Source: Turritopsis dohrnii
Lineage: Eukaryota > Cnidaria > Hydrozoa > Anthoathecata > Oceaniidae
DNA: 64,000 bases
NCBI GenBank assembly: GCA_027922465.2
Contig: BQMF02000121.1
Location: 496,001 to 560,000, forward strand
Reading direction: 5' to 3'
The position numbers were made by a program, and so were the translations under genes. The number at the start of each line of letters is the position of its first letter. Position 1 is the first letter of the stretch. Under the pieces are notes generated by a model that was not told where the DNA came from, searched no databases, and saw only the letters and a list, made by a program, of their open reading frames with translations. Below, one piece after another: positions 1-12,325 of the stretch.

Positions 1-210
1 CCCAATCGAACATGACGTTTTTGGGGAAATATCTCGAGAACCAATGGGGATAACTGACGTTTTTTACGGTCCGCGATACGGGCGATGCGGTGATGAAAGT
101 TTTGGGCCTAAATTTTATTTGTTAATGCGGCTATGACGTCATCAAATTCTTTGATCGACGATATCTCTGCAACAGTTGGTTGTAGCGAAACAATTCCATA
201 CGTTTTTTTG
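1..210. repeat. Dispersed repeat, copy 1 (runs off the window start)
   Basis: This stretch aligns base by base, with about one mismatch every four or five bases, to 14095-14202 and on to 14355-14440. Shared landmarks, in order, are CCAATC.AACA, GGGGAA.TATCT, GGGATAACT, GGTCCG and ATGACGTCATCAAA/GTGACACCATCAAA. It shows the uninterrupted state of the copy at 14.1 kb, which carries two insertions. No coding sense is evident. Confidence 0.6.
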
Positions 211-462
211 ATCAGTCATTTGAGCTCTACAACATGGGTATATACATGTTCTGTTTCCAATTCCCAAATTGAAATTTTCCTCACAGGTTTCGCACATGGG
301 AAAGGCGAATTTGATACATCCTCTTCGAAGTTAAACTCGGTAAAAATGTTTACCCAGGTTACTAGTTATAAGTATATTGCCGAAAAATCAACCATAACTG
401 AAGTAAATCATGCATACAGGATTTCGGTAAAAAAATACACTAACGCACATACTTATAATTAG

Positions 463-2018
463 AGACATCTCTGCTAAGACTTTGGCAAATATGTGTTGCT
501 GCATCTGTTTTAAGAATGTCATCACAATTTAATTCTAAAATAAAAATAAGTTTGATGGAAAAAAACCAATGGTCCACAGATTAAAAACACTTCATAACGC
601 TGGACGTACCATTAGCAGTAAACTAATACCACAAGAAATAAGTAAAATAAAGTCTTTATAAATAGTGTACTAACCTGACGATGAAAGGATGTTTAAGGAT
701 TTCAAAAGGGTGTAATAATTTTCAATGTCTGATACTTTGCTAAGACACTGAAAGAAAAAAGTACATTGAGACTGGTTAACAGAAAAAAAGTAAACTCGAC
801 AAACTGAAAATAAAATGAAATACAAAACTCACTTCTGCAATAGACTTGCATACTCTACTATTTTCTATAGATTTTTTTATGAATTTTGACGAGACAGTTT
901 GGCATTCTTAAAATAAAAAGCAGATGTTGAAATAAAGATATTGACTTTAACATTGGATATCAGATATTCATGTACAAAAAAGATTGGTTCCAAGATTGCT
1001 TTCATACCAATTGCTCATAGACGTTTCGTAGAGAATTTTTGACTTTATTTTGATAACAGATATTGACAGAACTCCAAGACTTATCGTAAACCAAATGAGC
1101 ATTGTAAATAACATCGTGGAACGATGCTTTGTTTCTTACCATAATTTAATGTACCCTTTGAAGGTTTGGCAATGTATAAGGAAGAAATATTTGTAGCCAA
1201 ACATGTGCATATTTTATCTGTTGATCCTTCGCAAATTTTACCTGCAAAGAAAAATAGTAAAAATCTCTTAATATAATTTGGGAAGCTTTGTCAACACAAG
1301 ACATTTTTGAGAAAAGGACGTTAAACCAGAAAGCATTCTACATTGAAAACAATTTGAGTTTCAAAACCAGAACATGATTGCAAGGCATGAGCTCTTCTAG
1401 ATATTTTATTATTAATCTTTTTATAAAAGGCTATTGGAACAATTCTATACCAATTTCTGTCAGATATCCACTAATCCTCTGTTGATACTCCGTTTCATCT
1501 GAAGTTTTTACTTTCAAAAAGGGTTTCCTAGTGTTAGAGAAGGCTGGAATTATAGTTTCATTTTGATATAATTGTTGGAATAATTATAGTTAGTATATAA
1601 TACCAGATTTTTAACAAAATACAGTTTCACGTTTACCCTAACACAGATAAGATTGAGCAAACCATATCTTCATATTTTCCATCCAAAGCAATATTCTCCT
1701 GGCACCTAGTCAATATCTCTTTCAAAATGAATACGTCACGCAAATGCTTTATTTGAAGTTAAGGAAATTAAAAGACCAACTGAAAACATGAAAACACTGC
1801 TGCAAGTTCAAAGATAATGAACTGTTATGAAGGTTGTGAGACCAATATAGTTTTCTAAAGGGAGTATCAACGAGAGAGGCAATCATTTGCTTACCTTTTG
1901 TTTGCTATTTTTCATATTTAGCAGCTTCATATTTCTAGAGCTATTTCTTATTGTCCTGATGAGAGATTATACTGCCAACATACACAGTGTAACTCTTCTA
2001 TTTATACAGTTCAATATC
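463..2018. other. Non-coding stretch, no gene seen
   Basis: AT-rich sequence. I see no protein-like reading frame, RNA gene or clear repeat. Confidence 0.5.
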
Positions 2019-3370
2019 TTAAAGGAGAGCGGAGGTCAAAAAAATTTTTTTTGAAATTGTTGCCTTTTATTATCACAAAGTCACTGGTAAAGTTTTTTTC
2101 TTCCAAATAATTATATTTTGCCCAAAAATAAGCTTGGAAGGGACGCCATTGCTCAGACTTTTTTTCTCGTTGCCGTATGATTATCACTTATCGTGACGTA
2201 AGCAGGCTTATCATTATTGCTCGTATTAGTATAGATTATTGAGTCACTGCGCTGGGAGTAACTTTTGACATCCGATTTAATCGATATTTGTTACGTTTTC
2301 TTTTTATTCTTTTTTCAATTTTATGGTAATTACATGGTGATTCAAAGATCTTAGGTAAGTGATGCTTCTTATAGATTTTTTGTTACTTTCTGAGTGTTTT
2401 TCTGCTGAAAGTGTTGTGCACAACGATTCCGTGTACCCTCACATTGCATATTGATTGGTATAAAGAAATTAAAAGACATTTGAAAAAATCACTTTAGTGG
2501 CTTAACTCTTAATTAACTCTACTTAAATTTCAGCAAGATGAAACTAGTAAAATAAGTTTTGTAGCTAAGTTCGCACAAGTTTATTTTTTTTTCTTTCTCC
2601 TTTGGTAAATAAATTTTCTTTTTATGATTAGTACCATTGTAGTTATGAATAATTAATGAGAAAAAAAGTAAAAAGGTCGCTCTCCATCGTGTCTTTTATT
2701 CTTATAGACATGCTGACCTGCATTGCGTATGGGTGTGGAAATGCATCAGGATAAAAAAGGCCTTTATATTGTACCAAAGCCAAATAGCGAAGAAGAAAAA
2801 AGACGTGCAGCTAGATGGCTTCATAACATCGGCACTGGTTGCACTGTAGACTCGTTCACATTTACTGGCGACAAACGAGTTTGTGAAGACCACTTCCATC
2901 CAGAATAATGACTCCACGCAGAATATTGTTTATAAGCCATAAATCGAAATTGCCTACAAAAGCAAAAATGAGCATAATCTGTTACAATGAAGGAGAACAC
3001 TTTTTTCTACAAAACTCCTTCATGAATAATTAATTAGTCGCAACTCTTTATTTAGAAAAAAAACCTTGTTGTAAATATAAACGACCACGTGTATGTGAAC
3101 TACGAAAAAAATATTCAATATAATTTAATAAAATCAAAGTAAGATCGGAAGGTAAACGACGCACTTGTTACTTATTTCCTTGACAAGCTTGAATTTTTTT
3201 TGGTATCTTCGATACTAAATGAATGCTGTGCTCAAAACAATTTCATTTAAACAAAGTGTTTGAAACTCATGGCGTTAACTTTCTCCAACTTTTAATGTTA
3301 TTTCACGATTTCTTATGTGTCTTAGCAAAGATTTCTGAAAAAAATTTTTTTGACCTCCGTTCTCCTTTAA
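2019..3370. mobile_element. P-like DNA transposon remnant with a THAP fragment
   Basis: Inverted repeats bound about 1.35 kb. The left end reads TTAAAGGAGAGCGGAGGTCA followed by an A-run and T-run. The right end is its reverse complement with one or two changes (the TGACCTCCGTTCTCCTTTAA side ends at 3370). The only protein-like sequence inside is a broken THAP zinc finger at 2719-2908. P-type transposases begin with a THAP domain, so TIRs plus THAP point to a P-like element; that assignment is an inference. I could not identify a convincing target-site duplication, and no transposase catalytic region is visible. Confidence 0.55.
2719..2908 (+). pseudogene. THAP zinc-finger domain fragment, frameshifted
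   Basis: Two adjacent frames together give a THAP (C2CH DNA-binding) domain. The frame from 2719 supplies the first zinc ligands as C-x4-C (residues CIAYGC) and then hits a stop after NASG. A one-base shift continues as KKGLYIVPKP, with the conserved Pro, and RRAARWLHNIG, with the conserved Trp. It ends in C-x2-H (CEDH) followed by FHPE and a stop. The order and spacing of Cys, Pro, Trp and C-x2-H match THAP domains. The frameshift and the immediate stop mean no intact protein is made. Inverted repeats on both sides suggest it is what remains of a P-like transposase N-terminus rather than a host gene. A very short real exon with a sequencing error is the alternative. Confidence 0.65.
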
Positions 3371-4985
3371 AGAAATAGTGCTCAAAAAACTGATGACTCT
3401 AGCCAGCACTCTGTTAGTTGGTATGTGAATCGATTGCTCACACAAAATCATACAAACTTCACAAAGATTAAACTGATAAAAAAAGATACAATGCCATTTT
3501 TGTAAAAGGAGCATAATTTATGAATAGCACGCTGATGTCTATCCACCAAGTGTTTCTAAAAAAATTTACAAAATTATAGAAAAAAAAACCAGTAAAGATT
3601 AGAATGTGACTATGATACTAAAACTTATACTTACTGAATGCTTATCAGTTATCAATTTGAATACTTTGGCAATTGGGAAATCTCGTACTGGCACAACATC
3701 CTAGTAAATAACATAGATTGAAGTTTGTATTTTAATTCTTCACTGGCTCAAAGACTGAAACAAACTGTTTGTTTTTAAAGAAAAGAAAAGAACACATGTT
3801 TAATATATTTATTTGTATATATGCATAAAAGTAACTAAAGTTATAATACTAAAACTACATTAATGATTCATTTCATACTAAAAATGCAATAGAATGACAC
3901 GTACAGCCCAAAAGTTGTAACAATCCCTTATCTGGATAAAGTCCATTGTGCAGACCTCCATCAATTATATAAACATATTGGTCCTTTTTATACAGCCCCT
4001 TTTATTGGGATATTTATTTTTAAGGCCTGACCATTTTCAAGATCATTTTTACAAAAAAAATCCATAGACAAACATCTATCACTGGCTGTAAAGAAAGTCA
4101 CCAGAAAATCACTTCCAAATTAATTATGATAAGAGAGGGTTTTTTTTTTAATTATTGAAAGTCCGTATTAAAAATAGTTAAGTTAATGCTGCACTATTAA
4201 GCATGAGAACAATCAGTTTTCTTACGTATGCAGAAATTCTGAAATTTTAAAAAAATATTCCTCCATTAACCATTCAATATTGAATGCATTATATAAGGTA
4301 GGAACAAAAAGGAAAGAACAAAAGAACCCACTACTAAAGAAATATGGATCACAGAAATTTATATTTAAATATATTTGAGGAACATGTTCTGTTCTGAAAA
4401 ACTAACAGGTGCTTTGAAATAAAGTAGTTAGTCAGGTAGCTACTTGCAAATTGAAAATTAGAGGGACATTGTAAAACTACTTTGAACAGTTAGATATCAT
4501 CCCTTGGAACTAGAAAATCATTACCGGAATGTCTAAAATTATTTACCAGACGTGTCCAGTATGATTTTTATTTTGATGATGTCACACAATAGAAATTCTC
4601 GAAGTTTATCAAGTATTAGGTTTTTTTATGCTGAATTAAAAAACCAATTAAGCGCTATTTTTCAAGCGAAAATTTTAGAGGAGAACATTTTCTGCTAGAT
4701 AGAAATATTTCGATCATAGAATTCCACATAAAAAAATTGAACTTAATTAGCTGGTTTTCATGTTCAGTTGGAGATTAAAGATACAGTTAGTTAGTTCGAG
4801 TTAGTTCGAAAGCAACAACAAGTAGAAACCGTCTGTTATAATTCCTTTTTTGAAATTGTTCAACAAGATTGCCATTCTATAATGCACAAAGCATCAGCAC
4901 ATTTTGCACGATTTTGATTGGACGAATATTTTTTCGCAAAGCGATTTCAATAGGGAGTTGAAATTATTTTAACTCACATTCCCAT
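3371..4985. other. Non-coding stretch, no gene seen
   Basis: AT-rich with homopolymer runs. I found no protein-like frame or repeat boundary. Confidence 0.5.
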
Positions 4986-4989
4986 TGTA

Positions 4990-6200
4990 GAGAAAAGAAC
5001 TTTTTGGCTCGAAAAGCAGAGAATATTTAATGTGCATGCTCAATTTTTTTCTCCATCAAAATATTTCGATAAAATGTGGTCGTGGAAACACTGTAAATGT
5101 CACATGGGCACTTGAGCAGACCAGGTACTTCACTATGGGTTGTCAAAAACTTATCATTGCCACGGATCAGAAGCCACTTGTCCCTGTTAATGGTGACAGG
5201 ACGTTTGACGAGATTCCAAACACTTGCCTCTTCTGGTTGAAACAAAGGACCCTGCTGTGGCATTTCAACATGATCTGGATACCTGGGAAGACAAATTTTG
5301 CAGCCAATGCTACCTCTTGAAACCCATCCCCTTCACCAAAAGAAGACAACATTCCATGGCTTCGCCTGAACAAGTCTTTCATTGCTGCAATCCGTTCGAC
5401 ACCAACAAGCTGACATCTATCATTTGTGATTTGAATCACAACATAAACACGCAACCAACGCTGACTTTGTGGTCCTCCGAGAGAGAATACCTGAACGATA
5501 CCAGATCAACCCAACAACAGCACCATACTGGCAATACCATGATAACCTTCATACCAGAGGATGCTGTGATTTACAATGACCGCGTCGTCATACTAGCTAG
5601 AAATTGAATACTGTTGTCAATCTTGTTCAGATTTTTTAAAGAATGCTCAATCCCAACCAGCACTTCCAAGCACCCCAAGCATCCCAGCTACACCATTTGA
5701 ATAGATGGATGCGGATTTTTTCGAGTGCATCGGACAACACTACCTTGTCGTCGTCTTTCGGCAAAAGGATCACTACAAGCTAATTCAGAGGGACTCATCA
5801 ATTGTCTCCACAACTATTTCGCCCAATTCGGAGTCCCCGAAGAAATGTCGAGTGATGGAGGACCCAAGTTTGTCAGCTCAACAACCCAAGATTTTCTTTC
5901 ACGATGGGGAGTCCGTTATCATCTCTTCTCAGCACACAATGCACAATCAAATGGTCGCGCTTAAATGGCAGCGAAGACTACGAAAAGACCTCTACAACCA
6001 ATAACTGGTTTATCTGGAACCCTAAACACAGACCAATACACCAGGTCGAAGCCTGCAACATTTTGCAAGCAGAGATTTAGTTTAGCAACAACAACTCTGG
6101 TACAACTCTTGGCATCAGAAGGAGGAAGCTCTCTGTCAACGGTTTCACCACACTGCTGAAGAACGCAACTTCACCTCTTCACCTCCAGTTAACTTAAGTG
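4990..6200 (+). mobile_element. Ty3/Gypsy pol fragment: RNase H to integrase, broken
   Basis: The frame at 5030-5320 carries the end of a Gypsy RNase H domain. It includes the WALEQTRYFTMGC stretch, the ATDQKPLV motif, and the PGKTNFAA...TS end that usually closes this domain. Downstream, in other frames, are integrase pieces: a DFFECIG segment near 5709, and an LINCLHNYFAQFGVPEEMSS stretch followed by DGGPKFVSS at about 5795-5880, then a NAQSNGRA motif near 5940-5962. These follow normal pol order, but several frame changes and stops separate them. I see no gag, protease, reverse transcriptase or LTRs, so this is a 5'- and 3'-truncated dead copy. Its GC content is higher than that of the surrounding DNA. 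Confidence 0.8.
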
Positions 6201-6330
6201 AGACAGGAGACCCCTGATCATCCTTAAACAAACAATATGAAAATCAGTCTAAATTGGCATGTGAAACATGTGAAACATCATACTTTCTTCATAAGAAAAA
6301 ACTTTTACAAAACAAATGAAGGTGAGAATA

Positions 6331-6765
6331 TAGTCGATTCTCTCTAATTCAACCTCCATAATTCGATACTCTCTCTAATTCGATCAAATTCAAAGTCACC
6401 ATCAAATTTCCTTGACTGGAATTTGACAAGGGAGAAACCAACAAAGAAGTTTCACAAAACACTGTGTCCACTTGGAAAAAAATATATCTAAAAAATTGTT
6501 GAGGCTTTTCAAAAAGGCAGTGCTTCTACCAAAAGAGTTAAAGCTGTTCTGATCTTTGGAAAAAGTCTTTAATATTCGTACTGCATTGTTCATATTAGAG
6601 ACGTGTCTTATTCCTTTTTTGTGAGTTTACAAAGGTTTCCCTCTGCAATTCTTTTTTTTTTCGACTTTGTCACCTAAAAATTCGAATTAGAGACACTCCC
6701 TAATTCGATTCTCTCTCTAGTTCGATAAAAATTTTATTCCCCTGGAAAATCGAGAGAGTCGACTG
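6331..6765. mobile_element. Non-autonomous pogo/Tigger-like element, TA-flanked
   Basis: The left end reads TAGTCGATTCTCTCTAATTC and the right end reads ...ATCGAGAGAGTCGACTG. They are imperfect inverted repeats, each flanked by TA, as Tc1/mariner/pogo elements require. Subterminal TAATTCGAT-type motifs recur near both ends (around 6345-6385 and 6695-6730). Length is 435 bp and there is no transposase frame. Confidence 0.6.
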
Positions 6766-9560
6766 TACTACCAAGAAAATGAGAACTAAGAAAGTATTTC
6801 AGGGCCAAACAAAATTCAATTATGCCAATTGTCAAACTCCTAAATCAAAAAATTAGTAGGATGTCTATCACAATATTGGATTTGATTTTTTTTTTACATT
6901 GAAAGATAAGATATCAAAGGCTCAAAATCAGTAAAAAAAGACAGAAACCTTTACTGTATATTTAAAACCCAGTGTACTAAAGCAGGGCGCTTTGAGCAAA
7001 TTTCCTGCAACAAATTTCATGAAGGCTTTGTGACCACTGTCTAACACATTTAAAAGTTACACGTTAAGTTTTTTTAAAATTTAATATCACCAATAGAGTA
7101 CTTTAAAGAGATTCAATGCAAAAAATTTACATGAAGGTAACTCATACATGAGATATTCAGTCCTAAGTACGAGTAATTTTCATTGTAGTGTCACTCACGT
7201 TTTAGCTAGAAAAGTTGTGACTACATGAGTTAGTGAGTAGAACTTTTTAAATGAACCATATGAGTAAATAGCAATTGGTACCTAGAGAGTGTAACCCTAC
7301 CAAGGAATAAAATCTTTCTTTAGTGTAGCTCGTATCAGTACTCTAAAATCTGTAGTGGTCACTCACAGCGTAGTGTCACTCACGATTAGTTGTTCTGGTA
7401 TTGGACCATTTGAACAAGTGAAAATTCTCAGCAGTCTATTTTACAGAATTTCCATGATGCTGCTGAGGAATAGGGAGATAAAAAAAAGTTTATTTCTACT
7501 TCAGACACTGGTTTTGGTTAGATAATGGGCTTGAAGAATAATATTTTTTGGTTGCTCGTCAGATGAAAGAATACATGCTAAACTGCATCAATTTTCCTGT
7601 TTTCAAGTAAATATTACAACATTTTATGAATTGTGTTGTATATAAGACTTATTAAGTCAAAAATACCATTCTATGCAGTGATGAAACCTCACAACAATTC
7701 AAGCAATGTTTCACATTAAGCTGGATGACAGCTTTAGGAGGATCTGTTGCTTGGGAGTTTTCTGCCACGTCCCATGGAAAAGGCAGTCCTCTGTATTTAC
7801 AACGGCATTCAGCTTTTGCCATCGTAAAGCTGACGTAAATCAAAATTACGACGGCAAAATGTTTCTTGAATACAAATATTTTCTTTTTCTTTCACGACTG
7901 GTGCCATAGGAAAAACTGACGAGACTAAAACAATAGCAAAACAATGGCGAGTATGGGTGATTTTGGCAATTCCTGGGAATTCCCCTGATATCTTCTGTTT
8001 ATTCTTTCCATAGAATATTTTACTTCACACATTCGATTTAAGATGAACATAATTATTTTCCTTAAAAAAATCTTTTTTCATTGTAAGCACGTAATGCCAA
8101 ATAGAAAGCCTTTATGCAGGAATGTGTATTATAAAGCATTATAAAGTCAGTTTGGGATTTGTTTTTGGATGGATTTTTTTTCTCGATAAGTTCATATTCT
8201 ATTCAAGTCAGTTTCGGGTTTTGTTTTCCATCCAGATTGTCTTGTGATTTTTCTACTCGCTTGCCGTGAAACTAGTAAGGAAACCTTAATGCGTAGGTTT
8301 GTTGTTTTTAAACTATGACTATCATACAAATAATAGGACAAGTTCACAGCAAATCCCAGGCAGTTTACAATTTTAAATCTTGTAACTTCTTGTTTCAGAT
8401 AACACTATTGATTTATGAAGTATTTAGTTTCTGTTTTATTACCCATTATTCTACACCAATATTTTAACTGGAATAAACCAATCAAGTTTTTTGTACATAA
8501 AAATGCCGCTATGTACATTTATACACAGCGGCATTTTTCGCCGTCGTAAATAATGATTTGCCGTCGCAATTTTCAAATACATTGGCATTTTTTTGCTGTC
8601 AATCCTTTTTCCTAATTCAGAAGGCTGAAAAAGTGACGTTGATGATATTGGGACCGATAAGTAAGAGATGTGTCAGAGAAAAATCCAAAGCTCGTCTGGT
8701 AGATCTAAAGAATTCATTGGAATTTAGTGAGATATAGTGAAATATGCTCAAACATCAATATCATTCACTGTTGCAAAGAAAAGATTATGCTGCTAAAAAC
8801 ATATATACCAATGAGGGAAATGAACCTGAGGCAGGGTGATTGAGTTGAAGTTATGTATGAAAATAAAATCCATAGCCAAATTGTCAAAATTTTTGACTCC
8901 AAGTGAGATGCATGTACAAGATTCTGATAAATGGTGGAAGTTGGAGTCAGACAGAAATGCAGTGTGGTATCAGGAATCAGATATTGTGGGTTGTCCTTTG
9001 AAAGAACCCACAATGCACCGCCGAGGTGCTATTTACGTCTTCGTTATAAATTCAGAACTGTTTACTTGTTCTTATGTTTGAAGTAAATCATGAGCATTAA
9101 TTACATAGTTGAATTAATTATTTGAATTACATTAATTACACACTTTAAGTTGACTGGTAGTGTCACACGCACTTTTTTGTAGTGTCACTCACAATGATAC
9201 ATTATCAGTATCTCACATTATCATTATCACTGACTCAAGCTAAAAAATCCCAATAAAATTTTGCCCATTTCCATAATTAAGATTTTTTTATTATTACTTA
9301 TGTTCCATGTTGTGTTCACAAAGAGCTCATAATCAATTTCCAAAAACTTTTTATTCTTGTTTTATGCCCTTTTTAAGTTCTCCAAAGGTAGTGTCACTCA
9401 CGTTTGAAAATGACTAGAATGTTATTATGACATGAGTAAGTGTATTGTAAGAGTATTGATCCACATAAACAAAACTAGTAAACTAAGAGAACCTCATGAT
9501 AAATATTCCCATAAACTACAGATATTTCAGTTTTCAATTAAAAAGACACATTGTCACGAA
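6766..9560. other. Non-coding, with a recurrent GTAGTGTCACTCACG motif
   Basis: No gene seen. The 15-base motif GTAGTGTCACTCACG occurs at 7185-7199, 7370-7384 and 9388-9402, with near copies at 7352-7368, 9157-9170 and 9179-9193, all in the same orientation. A short perfect hairpin (arms AAAATGCCGCT/AGCGGCATTTT type) lies at about 8501-8538. The motif copies may be subterminal repeats of one large decayed element, but I could not find its ends. Confidence 0.45.
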
Positions 9561-9594
9561 TTTTTTTGAGGAGATTTGAGGAGGAAAATAAAAA

Positions 9595-9960
9595 ATGAGG
9601 AGTTTTGAGGAGGGGCGGGAACCCTGTTATAATCAACCTTTGCCATCGGCGTCTAAGGAACCTGTTGTCGACGATGCTGTCTCGTCATCCTCGCCAGTTA
9701 TCCTGTTGTCCTGCATCACCTTCACCAGTAATCCCTGTTGCATCGCCCTCACCAGCTGTTCTGCCCCAACCGAAGGCTGCAGAAGATTCTCCTCGGCAGC
9801 TTCCCACGGGTACAGTCATCAGCAGCGACAACCCTCCCCTCTCCCAAGCTGAATCCAGACTACAATGTCATAGACGACCCACGCCTCGATATGAACCCAG
9901 AACGGGCAATGGAAGTAAAAGGGGAGGGGCAGGGCCGCATCCAGACGTGATTTGGTACCG
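9595..9960 (+). pseudogene. GC-rich decayed coding fragment, Pro/Ser-rich, unknown
   Basis: Base composition jumps to about half G+C here, unlike the flanks. One frame encodes a Pro/Ser-rich linker-like stretch (SPSPVIPVASPSPAVLPQPK) up to about 9840. A neighbouring frame then continues as PKLNPDYNVIDDPRLDMNPE to a stop at 9950, suggesting one ancestral frame broken by an indel. I do not recognise the family. Composition and setting suggest transposon coding debris, but a host exon cannot be excluded. Confidence 0.35.
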
Positions 9961-10942
9961 TTGGAACGGTATGGGCGCCCAAAAATGTATACCCAAAAAA
10001 GTTTTTCATAATTAATTTTTGTACATTTTTGTCCAGAATTATCCTTTAAAAGACCTTAATTTTTGTATTTACAGAAGGTTTGCATCGATATATCTTGTAT
10101 TCGCAATTGTATTCTCAAGTATACCATGCTACTAGTGCGTTACATAGCTAACAGCTACCATATTTAATGTTTAATATTCCGTAAAAACAAAATGAATAAA
10201 ACGACATTAGTCTGTAATACTTTCCACTGAGGATAATAGATAATAATGTGAAGAAAAACTTACATTTTATTGTTCATATATTAGAAAATGCGAATTTATT
10301 TCGACCACAATGCAGACAAAAAAGTTAAGACGGTGAGAGTCGAGCTTTGCATTGACGCTCAGTCCTCGTGTTTGGGGTTCACAAGTTAAAACGCCCCCTT
10401 TTGTCTGCTCAAAAACTTCTTCGTATCTCGTTACCCATTCATCCATCAAGGTACGTAAAACTTACCTCGATCTTATACATCAGTATAAGTAAATCTCTTC
10501 TGGGAAGTGCATTTCCCTGGCATCTAGACCTGTTCAAATTCAAACATTTTTTTAATCAAGTAGCAACCATTGCATTATATCCCCAATCTAACAGGTAGAT
10601 GCTAAATGGTTCAGGATTCCGTACTTACAACTCGATATCATATAATTTTAACTCGAACTTTTCGAGAAGCGAAATGCTCGTAGTCGTAAAAAAATTCAAT
10701 TTCCGCGCGCATAGCGAAGAGTATTGCACGAATGCACAAAGCTATTTTTATGCAATTTTGTTGACAAGAAATTAATGATTTATTGCCTGGCAAGAAAAAA
10801 GGCAAGCTTAATCCAAGGATGGTACGATAGCCACTCAACTCCATGGTAATTTATTCTGCGAAGTGATCCACAAGTTATCACACAAATGAAAAGATTTTCA
10901 CAAATTTGGAGAAAAATTGTCGCAATCTTGTTGTTATTGTTA

Positions 10943-12027
10943 TACACGTTTTTTTAATAAGAAACTTAGTGAAGGGTCTAGTTCTGAAAGTTTCTTAATT
11001 TTGGTCTAAATTTTAATGTTTTTAGTTCTAAAAGTTTCTTATTCGATTTCTTATAATTTCTGTTAAAAATGTATATCCAATGAATGATAGAAGTTGTTTG
11101 CTTCATTTCCAAAAATATTTTGTAGTTTTTGTTTTTAACTTAAAAGATGAAAGCATTTGGATTTTAAATGCATTTGGAACTAATTTATCTCTGCAATGTG
11201 TAATGTAATGCAATGTAATTTCCTTAAAGAAGAAGTCAAATATGGAAAAAAGTTTCTTATTTAAAAATAGCCATAACAATGCAGTTGTAAAAGTTTCTTA
11301 ATTTTTTGAGATTCAACATGTAGGTTTCTTATAAACTGGTATTTATAATGATTATTAGTTCCAGTTGAATACCCTGCTGTTGTTATCATATTAGCTGATT
11401 AGACATCTTTTCTAATCATTTGGTGAAAATAAGAAAGAAGTTATGCAGAGTAAGAGTCAAAGATACAACCCAATCTAGGAGAATTCCGAACGTAGATGTG
11501 AATAGAATTACTTTAGAATGATATTCGGATTTAAAATCCCATCAATTCGAAGAAATATAGAATTTAACCACCTTTTTTACAATAATGTTCAACAAATGTT
11601 TTCATTACATTCCAAGGACGTAGAATTGGGAATAAAAACAAAATAAGAACAACTTGAGGCTCAAATTACAAGAACAGCCTGAGCCTAAATTTTCTTATAA
11701 AATAAGAACAATTCATGATAGGAACAACTCATGACGTGAATACTCTCACTGGCAAATGGTTTAGAAGTTGTTGTTTTTTTCACCTTCCATACTCATATCG
11801 GGTCATTACCGAACAGCAACCATGCTTTCAAACATTTGTTTTTAAAAAAAATTATTTTAATTTTACTGGAAGTTCCATAAATAAGAACAAAATGAGGCTG
11901 AAATCTGAAACTTTGTTCTTAAAGCTAGGAACAAAATAAGAACAATTCAAGCTGAAAAAGGCTCAAAAATAAGAACAACCAGCCTCACGTCAGATTTTAC
12001 TGGTTCTTATAAAAAAAAAAGTGTGTA
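10943..12027. mobile_element. Possible inner element with TTTTTT(A)ATAAGAA ends
   Basis: The left end has a T-run followed by AATAAGAA, and the right end has the inverse (TTCTTATAAAAAAA). Inside, AAGTTTCTTA-like motifs recur on the left (10968-11330) and AATAAGAACAA motifs on the right (11640-11985). This arrangement of clustered subterminal repeats is typical of DNA transposons. There is no coding capacity and the ends are approximate. Confidence 0.35.
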
Positions 12028-12325
12028 GCGTTAGAGTAGTTGAGGTTACGATTAGAGACCGCATCTTGAAAAGCAATGGCGTTTATTAGAAAACAGGCTA
12101 AACTACAACAAGTAGTTTAAATAGTTTGTTGTTTTTCCACGACCGTAATTTCTTAAAAAATATTGACGGGCTAAAAAAATGGAGCGACCGAAGCGATTTT
12201 GAGCAGGTCAGGAGGCACTCTAAGTGTTACCGAGTATTTTATCAGTAATTACTGATTCATCGAACGAATTACTGATATATAAATCGAACGAATTACTGAT
12301 TAAATCTATTGTTTTCTAATCAATA

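Noticed and set aside
133..462. 109-codon frame near the window start as a gene
   Set aside because: It begins inside a dispersed repeat, has low-complexity Ser/Thr composition and no splice context or family match.
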